From: Cocleimonas flava
Lineage (GTDB): Bacteria > Pseudomonadota > Gammaproteobacteria > Thiotrichales > Thiotrichaceae
Reading direction: 5' to 3'
Length of the DNA stretch: 64,000 nt
Assembly: GCF_004339015.1 (NCBI RefSeq)
Contig: NZ_SMFQ01000003.1
Location: 1,178,001 to 1,242,000, forward strand
Shown: positions 44,019 to 51,762 of the stretch, in pieces
How positions within the stretch are numbered: the stretch's first letter is position 1
Layout: each line of letters begins with the position of its first letter
Made by a program: the position numbers and the translations under genes
The notes under the pieces: generated by a model
Seen by the model: the letters and a program-made list of their open reading frames with translations, nothing else
What the model was told of the DNA's origin: nothing
Database searches by the model: none

Positions 44019-44777
44019 CTACTTCTTCTCATTGAGTAAGGCTACCAACAAGGCTTTATAAGCTTCAACCGGATTAGCTCCTCGACGAGCTACCCGCTTA
44101 TCAAAAACCATCGTTGGAATACTGTGAACGCCTAAATCTTTCCAATATTTTTCATCATTTTTAACACGCTTTATTGCTTCAGCATCATCAAGCCTTGCTA
44201 TTCCTTCTTCTGCATCTAATCCCACTTCTTTCAGAATTGAAGATAAAACTTCCCTATTACCAATATTTTTTTTCTCGCTAAAATAGGATTCCTGCAGTCT
44301 TACTTTCAGTTCCGTTTGCTTATTAAAGGCTTTCGCATAATCAAGTAAAACATGAGCATGAAACGTATTAGGTTTTTTCATTTCATCGTAGTAATTAAAT
44401 GTAAAACCAGAATCTTTACCTGTTTTTGCAACCGATTTTCTTGTTTGTTTTAGCTTTTCGGGAGAGAGTCTATATTTGTTCATTAAATATTGATCTGCAT
44501 TAATTCCTTCTTGCGGCATATCAGGGTTAAGCTGAAACGGATGCCAATGAATATCGACTTTATCCTGAACTTCTAACTCATCAATAGCCTGGCTAAGTCT
44601 CTTATAGCCAACCGCACACCAAGGGCACACAACATCAGAGACAATATCAATTCTTATTTTATCTTCAGATTTAATCTCAACTACATTTTCTGTTTGAGCC
44701 GCCAAGGCATTAGCACTGATAAAACTTATTTTTAAAATCATTATTAATATCAGTCGTTTATTTATTTTTCTTAACAT
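44019..44777 (-). CDS. Exported DsbA/FrnE-family oxidoreductase
   Basis: A 252-residue protein with a signal peptide (cleavage near ALA-AQT) and a FrnE-type fold (DIVSDVVCPWCAVGYKRL with CPWC at 51-54; FHAHVLLDYAKAF; GVHSIPTMVFDKR with the cis-Pro). FrnE proteins are usually cytoplasmic, so an exported member is notable. It may catalyse disulfide exchange in the periplasm. AGGGAAATATAA precedes the ATG. Confidence 0.88.
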   Translation of the reverse strand: MLRKINKRLILIMILKISFISANALAAQTENVVEIKSEDKIRIDIVSDVVCPWCAVGYKRLSQAIDELEVQDKVDIHWHPFQLNPDMPQEGINADQYLMNKYRLSPEKLKQTRKSVAKTGKDSGFTFNYYDEMKKPNTFHAHVLLDYAKAFNKQTELKVRLQESYFSEKKNIGNREVLSSILKEVGLDAEEGIARLDDAEAIKRVKNDEKYWKDLGVHSIPTMVFDKRVARRGANPVEAYKALLVALLNEKK

Positions 44778-45187
44778 TTATATTTCCCTGTAAATTCGCT
44801 GTATTCAATACCCTATAAAGCTTCATAGACTTCATAAAACATCTATGACCCAATTGTATGCTTAGTATAAGCGGTTCAGATTGAATACTTTTAATCTTTA
44901 CAAAATCTTTACATAAGTGCCACTTGAAATGGTCTAGATACAAAAGAAGTTGAAGCAACGTGCTGAGTCTTCTCGCCACCTGAAAATAACTTCTTATAGG
45001 TCACCCCCCTACTTTGGGGCGTTTTTTTTACTATTAATTTTATTCGTGTTGTCGAATCGCGTTCCTTATCTGACCTAATGCGCTTGTACACACTTTTTAA
45101 TCGAGTAAGCAATTATTATCATCTCGATTACTGAAGAAATATGTAAAATATTCTAGAATCATTTTTTCTGTGATCTACGAGTTAAAC
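44778..45187. other. Divergent intergenic region with C6TACTT copy 23
   Basis: Separates the FrnE-like gene (minus) from the PhnA-like gene (plus) and includes copy 23. Open frames here are shadows without start signals. Confidence 0.5.
45000..45029 (+). repeat. C6TACTT repeat, copy 23
   Basis: Exact core, then TGGGGCG and T8. It lies between divergent genes, so no plus-strand gene ends here. Confidence 0.9.
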
Positions 45188-45751
45188 ATGTCAATTGACC
45201 CTCTTTTACTAAAACGTGCCCATTCCAAATGCGAATTCTGTGGCTCTGATGAAGAGTTAGCTACTTATGACATCCCACCAATTACGTTAAAGAGCCTGGA
45301 TAAATCTCTGTTAGTTTGCTCAACCTGTTTAGATCAAATCGAACACCCTGAAAAAATGCAGCCAAATCACTGGCGTTGTTTGAATGACACTATGTGGTCT
45401 GAAATACCCGCGATTCAAGCGATGAGTTGGCGCATGCTAGACCGCCTTAGAGATGAAGGCTGGCCAAATGATTTATTAGAAATGCTCTATATCGAAGATG
45501 ATGTAAAGAAATGGGCAATGGCTGGTCTTAGAGCAGTCGATGGACCGACCCTAGACAGCAATGGAGTGGCATTTGCCCTAGGCGACTCCGCCATTATGAT
45601 CAAAGATGTTTTTATCACTGGCGCTAATTTCACCGCGAAACGAGGAATGGTCGTAAAGAATATCGCATTAACAGATACCAATCGAAGCATCGAAGGAAAC
45701 CTCAACGGCACACGAGTCGTTCTAGGCGCTAAAACGCTAAAGAAAGTATAA
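45188..45751 (+). CDS. PhnA-family zinc-ribbon protein
   Basis: The start is taken at the ATG at 45188 (MSIDPLLLKRAHSKCEFCGS); an in-frame GTG at 45170 is weaker. 187 residues: an N-terminal zinc ribbon (CEFC and CSTC pairs) and a C-terminal PhnA-like domain (GVAFALGDSAIMIKDVFITGANFTAKRGMVVKNIALTDTN). The PhnA/YjdM family is of unsettled function; the historical link to phosphonates is weak. Confidence 0.87.
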   Translation: MSIDPLLLKRAHSKCEFCGSDEELATYDIPPITLKSLDKSLLVCSTCLDQIEHPEKMQPNHWRCLNDTMWSEIPAIQAMSWRMLDRLRDEGWPNDLLEMLYIEDDVKKWAMAGLRAVDGPTLDSNGVAFALGDSAIMIKDVFITGANFTAKRGMVVKNIALTDTNRSIEGNLNGTRVVLGAKTLKKV

Positions 45752-45756
45752 ACCAC

Positions 45757-45784
45757 TACACCCCCCTACTTTGGGGCACTTTTT
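45757..45784 (+). repeat. C6TACTT repeat, copy 24
   Basis: Exact core, then TGGGGCAC and T5. It starts 6 bases after the PhnA-like stop. Confidence 0.9.
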
Positions 45785-45790
45785 CTAGTT

Positions 45791-45934
45791 AAATATGTAG
45801 CCTAGATAAGCGATAGCGTCATCTGGGTTTCGAGAGTTAAGTATTAAGAGCATTAGAGGTTAACCAAGTGCCAATAATCATGCGTTAGATGGCGCAAGCT
45901 TATCTAACCTACGTATGCGGGTTAGCGCGTTGGG
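45791..45934. repeat. REPIN-like element, copy B
   Basis: Near-identical to copy A (43869-44003) at both ends, with an indel and substitutions in the middle. It is bracketed by C6TACTT copies 24 and 25. Confidence 0.75.
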
Positions 45935-45983
45935 GATTCAGGCGATATCTGATCGTTTTGACAGATAACTTAGTTAGGTAAAA

Positions 45984-46012
45984 GTCACCCCCCTACTTAT
46001 GGGCACTTTTTT
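45984..46012 (+). repeat. C6TACTT repeat, copy 25
   Basis: Exact core, then ATGGGCAC and T6. It lies only 200 bases from copy 24 with a REPIN-like element between, and no gene. Confidence 0.9.
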
Positions 46013-46502
46013 ATTAAATGGAGTTTTAATTCAAAAATGACCTGTAGCTCGGATAAACGTAGTGCCATCCGACATGAGCATGTTCAATTGGAAAGAAATG
46101 TGGGATGACGTTCCTTATCCGACCTAGCCCTGGTTACCGCGTTTTGACATCAATTATTCACGTGAAATAATGTAAACAAACATAACTTTTTTGATCAAAA
46201 TAAAGGAGCCTAACAATAGACTCCTTTATTTCTACTTATCGAAATAAGCTTAGCTGACCAGGATATGTTCTGCAGTGTTCACACACTCGTTCCCATCTAC
46301 CTAATCGAAACCTTAGATACGAAGAAACATGTACAGCCCTGGGAAATCTACAAATTTTCATTGCAAAGTCCTCTTCTCGTAGAACGAATTAGACAAACCA
46401 ACCGTACATGCTATATACTTTAAAGCGCCAACTAAGAAAGTAATATGTTTGGAATGGTGGATTTTGGTACGTTCTGTTTACCTTTTCACTTTCCTATTCT
46501 CT
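46013..46502. other. Gene-free region with REP-like element and hairpins
   Basis: It contains a REP-like palindrome (46031-46143: CTCGGATAAACGTAGTGCCATCCGAC and the inverted TTATCCGACC), and a terminator-like hairpin at 46202-46227 (AAAGGAG/CTCCTTT, then ATTTCT). I found no coding frame. Confidence 0.55.
46031..46143. repeat. REP-like palindromic element
   Basis: Inverted halves CTCGGATAAACGTAGTGCCATCCGAC and GGGATGACGTTCCTTATCCGACC, of the same class as the element at 37745. Confidence 0.55.
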
Positions 46503-47066
46503 TTACTTCCTATAAATGCCCCTTTTATGAAGGGGCATTTTTATAAGTCCCTCTCTTCCTAATGCGTCTCGTGCTATTTTCGAAGAAGCTCCTGAGACCC
46601 CAAACTTTTGTTCTATTTCATACATAGATATCTCTGAACTTATTTCCCTGATGTCTATCAATAACTCTTGAGCAAACTTATTAGCCTGCCACTCAGAATC
46701 TTCAAAAGTTTTATGATCCCGTGTTGAGCTTCTAGCATATGCAGTTTCTTTTCTATGCAGCATAAAATGTCCCATTTCATGAGCAATGGTAAAACGACCG
46801 AAACCATCACCTTTCACTGCTTTATCATATACATCTTCCCTTATTTTTATTAAGCCTTTTTTAGGGTAAGAAAGTCCATACTCATTAGCCATTTCCTCAA
46901 CTGCCACTATTTCCAACTCAATAATCCCTTTCTGATGTAAAAGTTCAACTACCTTAACAATAGGAAAGTAACTCTTTTTTATTTTTAGTACATCCTTGAA
47001 ACCTTGAGATATAGCTCTTATATTCTTAGTAGTTCTAGGTTTTACTTTAAAGCCTTTATTAGCCAT
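46503..47066 (-). CDS. ImmA/IrrE-family metallopeptidase
   Basis: A 187-residue protein with the zinc protease motif AHEMGHFMLH (HExxH plus a following His) in an ImmA/IrrE fold, preceded by a helical domain. It lies 26 bases downstream of an XRE repressor gene, the arrangement of ImmR/ImmA pairs of mobile elements and of many toxin-antitoxin-like modules. The last codons overlap a hairpin (ATGCCCC ... GGGGCAT, 46514-46542). It probably cleaves the neighbouring repressor in response to a signal; this is inferred from relatives. Confidence 0.9.
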   Translation of the reverse strand: MANKGFKVKPRTTKNIRAISQGFKDVLKIKKSYFPIVKVVELLHQKGIIELEIVAVEEMANEYGLSYPKKGLIKIREDVYDKAVKGDGFGRFTIAHEMGHFMLHRKETAYARSSTRDHKTFEDSEWQANKFAQELLIDIREISSEISMYEIEQKFGVSGASSKIARDALGREGLIKMPLHKRGIYRK

Positions 47067-47069
47067 ATA

Positions 47070-47106
47070 ACTTCCTTATCGATTCAACTTCCTTATCGAT
47101 TCAATA
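47070..47106 (-). repeat. Tandem duplication supplying two ribosome sites
   Basis: AATCGATAAGGAAGTT occurs twice in tandem (17-bp period) across the end of the XRE gene and the start of ImmA, so the ribosome site AAGGAAG is duplicated. It includes the XRE stop codon (TAA in CGATAA). Confidence 0.8.
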
Positions 47107-47443
47107 TTTCCCAAAAATCAGACTTATCATCCTCTGATAAATCACCTATTTTCCTTGCAAAAGCACCGACTAAAGCTCTCTCATCATCAACAGAATTACT
47201 GAGATCTATCTTGACTGAGACAGGTGAATCTAATGCAGCCTGCTTTAGCTCTTCAATCTTTTCGTTACTAAGAGAAAAGTACTCAGTTACCTTATAAATC
47301 AAATCATCAGTGATTTTCTTTTTTCCATTTTCAACGGAAGAAAGATAAGCACTAGAAAAACCTATACTTTGAGCCATTTCACCTAAAACTACATCTTTAT
47401 CAATTCTTAACTTACGAAGCATTTTTCCAAATAAAGTAATCAT
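47093..47443 (-). CDS. XRE-family transcriptional repressor
   Basis: A 116-residue protein with an N-terminal HTH (KMLRKLRIDKDVVLGEMAQSIGFSSAYLSSVENGKKKI) and a short C-terminal helical tail. AAGGAG lies before the ATG. Together with the downstream ImmA-like protease it forms an autoregulated unit: its promoter (see 47522-47550) carries operator palindromes. Confidence 0.9.
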   Translation of the reverse strand: MITLFGKMLRKLRIDKDVVLGEMAQSIGFSSAYLSSVENGKKKITDDLIYKVTEYFSLSNEKIEELKQAALDSPVSVKIDLSNSVDDERALVGAFARKIGDLSEDDKSDFWEILNR

Positions 47444-47521
47444 TATTATCTCCTTGCTACTCTCCCCTCATTTTTGCTGTCTTTGAACAAACAACAAAAC
47501 TCATCTTATTATTATGGTTAT

Positions 47522-47567
47522 ATATTAACACCTAAATATAGGTCTGTCAATAAACCTATTATTGGTT
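47522..47567 (-). promoter_or_regulatory. Promoter and operators of the XRE-ImmA unit
   Basis: Minus strand: -35 TTGACA (47545-47550), 17-base spacer, -10 TAATAT (47522-47527). The palindrome ACCTA-AATA-TAGGT (47530-47543) lies inside the spacer and a second, AACC-TATTATT-GGTT (47553-47567), just upstream. This is a near-consensus sigma-70 promoter built around repressor sites. Confidence 0.75.
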
Positions 47568-47588
47568 AATAAACTAAAAAAGACTAAA

Positions 47589-47617
47589 AAAAAGGGACAC
47601 AAATTGCGTCCCTTTTT
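47589..47617. terminator. Bidirectional terminator
   Basis: AAAAAGGGAC ... GTCCCTTTTT 10-bp perfect stem, nine-base loop, between the XRE promoter and the groEL downstream region. Confidence 0.8.
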
Positions 47618-47644
47618 AGGTAGATACTAAAATGTATCCGACAG

Positions 47645-49420
<1,776 letters not shown>

Positions 49421-49472
49421 TTACCTCTAAATTTGTTTTTTAATCAATGAAAGTTTTTAGCGTTGTGAGTGA

Positions 49473-49763
49473 TTACTCTACTACTGCTAAAATGTCTTCT
49501 TCTTTCATCATTAGTAAGTCTTCACCTTCAACTTTCACAGCTTGACCTGAGTATTGGCCGAATAGGACTTTGTCGCCTATTTTTACGTCCATTGCGCGTA
49601 CGTCACCAGAATCTGTGATTCTGCCGTTGCCTGCTGCAATGATTTCGCCTGTGTTTGGTTTTTCTCCGCTTGCGCTATCTGGAATGATAATTCCACCAGC
49701 TGACACTTTTTCTTCTTCAGTCGGACGTACTAGAACTCGGTCGTGTAGAGGACGAATCGCCAT
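49473..49763 (-). CDS. groS: Co-chaperonin GroES
   Basis: A 96-residue Gro[43 protein letters not shown] with the mobile loop (GEKP region). TAAGGAGTTACAC precedes the ATG. It is 58 bases upstream of groEL, in one operon. It caps the GroEL cavity. Confidence 0.98.
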   Translation of the reverse strand: MAIRPLHDRVLVRPTEEEKVSAGGIIIPDSASGEKPNTGEIIAAGNGRITDSGDVRAMDVKIGDKVLFGQYSGQAVKVEGEDLLMMKEEDILAVVE

Positions 49764-49832
49764 GTGTAACTCCTTATAATGTAAATTTTAATTAAATTTA
49801 TGTAATGTTTAATTTGGCTCATCAAGAGTGGA

Positions 49833-49887
49833 TTAGCACTCTCGATCAGGGACTGCTAATGATAGGGTCAGATTTTAGTATTTCAAG
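49833..49887 (-). promoter_or_regulatory. CIRCE operator and sigma-32-like promoter of groES-groEL
   Basis: CIRCE-like inverted repeat TTAGCACTC-N9-GACTGCTAA at 49833-49859 (one mismatch from the consensus GAGTGCTAA arm). Just upstream on the minus strand is CTTGAAA (49881-49887), 13 bases, then CCCTATCA (49860-49867), close to the sigma-32 consensus; it also fits a sigma-70 TTGAAA/TATCAT pair. HrcA would repress and heat-shock sigma would activate. Confidence 0.8.
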
Positions 49888-49907
49888 TGAATTTTTTATT
49901 TAATTGC

Positions 49908-50450
49908 TCAAAGATCGCTATCTGACTTATTTTTATTGCTGATTACTATGGTTTCCTGGTGGACTTCTCCGTCTTTTACGACGGTGTATTCACCTTCTAC
50001 GATATCGGCATCAGCGCCATCTGAGTTGAACGGGGAACCAGCTTGCCCATTGAAGCCTGCACCGAATCCACCCATACCCCCGGTTACTTTCATTGCTGAT
50101 CGTTTGATTATATTACTCGCAATATATTGACGACTAAATGGCAACAAACATAAGAAACCAATGGTGTCAGTGACAAAACCCGGTGTCATTAAGAGTGCAC
50201 CACCAACCGCGAGGATGATGCCTTCGACCATTTCCTGTGCAGGAATTTTACCTTGAGACATGTTCTGCTGAAATCGTGCTAGTGTGGATAAACCCTGTTG
50301 GCGCAGCAGCCCTGCACCAATTACAGCGGTTAATACCACCAGTATGATGGTTGGTAGTGCGCCGATAACTTCGCCGACTTTTATTAGAAAGTAGATCTCT
50401 GTGATGGGGATGATCAAAAATAGAACGGCAAAGATGGCGGTCGAACGCAT
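49908..50450 (-). CDS. fxsA: FxsA family membrane protein
   Basis: The start is the ATG at 50450 (GTGGAG eight bases upstream), giving MRSTAIFAVLFLIIPITEIYFLIKVGEVIGALPTIILVVLTAVIGAGLLRQQG, an FxsA N-terminus. Several membrane helices follow, then a Gly-rich cytoplasmic tail (about residue 125 on). Located upstream of groES as in other gammaproteobacteria. In E. coli FxsA relieves F-exclusion of phage T7. Confidence 0.9.
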   Translation of the reverse strand: MRSTAIFAVLFLIIPITEIYFLIKVGEVIGALPTIILVVLTAVIGAGLLRQQGLSTLARFQQNMSQGKIPAQEMVEGIILAVGGALLMTPGFVTDTIGFLCLLPFSRQYIASNIIKRSAMKVTGGMGGFGAGFNGQAGSPFNSDGADADIVEGEYTVVKDGEVHQETIVISNKNKSDSDL

Positions 50451-50582
50451 AGATATACTCCACAATATTGAAGGGTAATTTTAATTAATACATTTGTTTC
50501 AATATAGTTATAAAAGGTGTTACTTCAATAGTAATATCATTTTAACCTTTTCGGGCCTTTTAAGAGCGTTTGGACATAAGTT

Positions 50583-50906
50583 ATGAAAACCATTGATTTG
50601 AGTGAGTTAAATCTTGAAGAACTGATTTTTCTTCATGGCGAATTACCCAAATATATTAACAAGGCGAGAAAGGCTGAAAAGCTTGCATTAAAGGAACAAA
50701 TGGAAGCGATGGCGGCTGAGGCCGGCTTTAGTCTGGATGAAATCGTGAATAATAAAAACAAAACCCAGATAGGATTTGTGAAAGCAAAATACAGAAACCC
50801 GGATGATTTCAATAAAACCTGGAGTGGCCGTGGCAAAAAACCCAAATGGGTTCAGGATTACATTGGAGATAAGGGCACTCTGGACGATTTATTGATTATT
50901 CTTTGA
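50583..50906 (+). CDS. H-NS family nucleoid protein
   Basis: A 107-residue protein: helical N-terminus (LEELIFLHGELPKYINKARKAEKLALKEQMEAMAAEAG), then the H-NS C-terminal DNA-binding motif KYRNPDDFNKTWSGRGKKPKWVQDYI. The family binds curved AT-rich DNA and silences genes. It is short compared with E. coli H-NS (137 aa), like the short H-NS-like proteins. It is followed by a tandem repeat and then dsbD. Confidence 0.85.
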   Translation: MKTIDLSELNLEELIFLHGELPKYINKARKAEKLALKEQMEAMAAEAGFSLDEIVNNKNKTQIGFVKAKYRNPDDFNKTWSGRGKKPKWVQDYIGDKGTLDDLLIIL

Positions 50907-50932
50907 TATATGATTTTCTAATCGTTTTTTAG

Positions 50933-51316
50933 CGACGATTCCTTACGGAATCTACGATGGACTTTAGTGAGCTTACCGTTTTGTTTTTTAAAACGAGTAA
51001 CTCAATTATTTGACTTGTCATTTCTGGCTTTTGGTAAGCGTTAAACTGATAAACCATCGAACTCCAAAATTAGTCGGCCTTGAATTTGATCATTGTACAT
51101 CGACGATTCCTTACGGAATCTACGATGGACTTTAGTGAGCTTATCGTTTTGTTGTTAAAACGAGTAACTCAATTATTTGACTTGTCATTTCTGGCTTTTG
51201 GTAAGCGTTAAACTGATAAACCATCGAACTCCAAATTAGTCAGCCTTGAATTTGATCATTGTACATCGACGATTCCTTACGGAATCTACGATGGACTTTT
51301 CTGGCTTTTGGTAAGC
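50933..51316 (+). repeat. Tandem 168-bp repeat (2.3 copies)
   Basis: Unit 1 (50933-51100), unit 2 (51101-51266, 166 bp) and a truncated third (51267-51316), starting CGACGATTCCTTACGGAATC. Each unit begins with a hairpin GATTCC-TTAC-GGAATC. The third unit lacks about 115 bases in the middle and joins straight to TCTGGCTTTTGGTAAG. Confidence 0.9.
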
Positions 51317-51324
51317 CTAGAAAA

Positions 51325-51354
51325 GCCACCCCCCTACTTTGAGCCGTTTTTTTT
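51325..51354 (+). repeat. C6TACTT repeat, copy 26
   Basis: Exact core, then TGAGCCG and T8. It directly follows the truncated tandem-repeat unit. Confidence 0.9.
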
Positions 51355-51762
51355 AGCTTGTTTTCTATTTAACTTGCATACAGCTTACTTACGTTATTAT
51401 GAGCTTACTTACATTAATTATTAGTAACGTTGGGCTTTTTGATTTTATTGATGATTATGATTGGCGTTATAATGCAGGTTTTCCTTAAGTGGTGTTACTA
51501 GTTCGCATACTTTTCTTGCATCCATGACTCTGTTATAAAACGTATTAAGCTGTGATTTTTGCCTGTACGTATTGCACGTACTGTTGATTTGCAAACGATT
51601 TGAGACAGCTACTGCTAGAGAACCGGACTTTTTAAACGTTATACATAAACGACGCAGATAAAGTTGAGATAACGGTTATTGACCCTTTTAAACAATAAAT
51701 TAGATTTTACGAGAGCGCGTAACGCCTTCGAAAGAGTCTTAAATAAATAAGATAACGCTTTT

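Larger units (their letters stand above)
50907..51762. other. Intergenic region between H-NS-like gene and dsbD
   Basis: Contains the tandem repeat (50933-51316), C6TACTT copy 26, and 400 bases of AT-rich upstream region of dsbD. No gene was seen in it. Confidence 0.55.

Noticed and set aside
44758-45112. Minus-strand frames upstream of the FrnE-like gene
   Set aside because: Overlap with repeat copy 23 and the FrnE start; no ribosome site or domain.
32034-46012. Integron interpretation of the cassette-like array
   Set aside because: No integrase gene and no attC-sized (60-130 bp) folded sites; only the layout resembles an integron.
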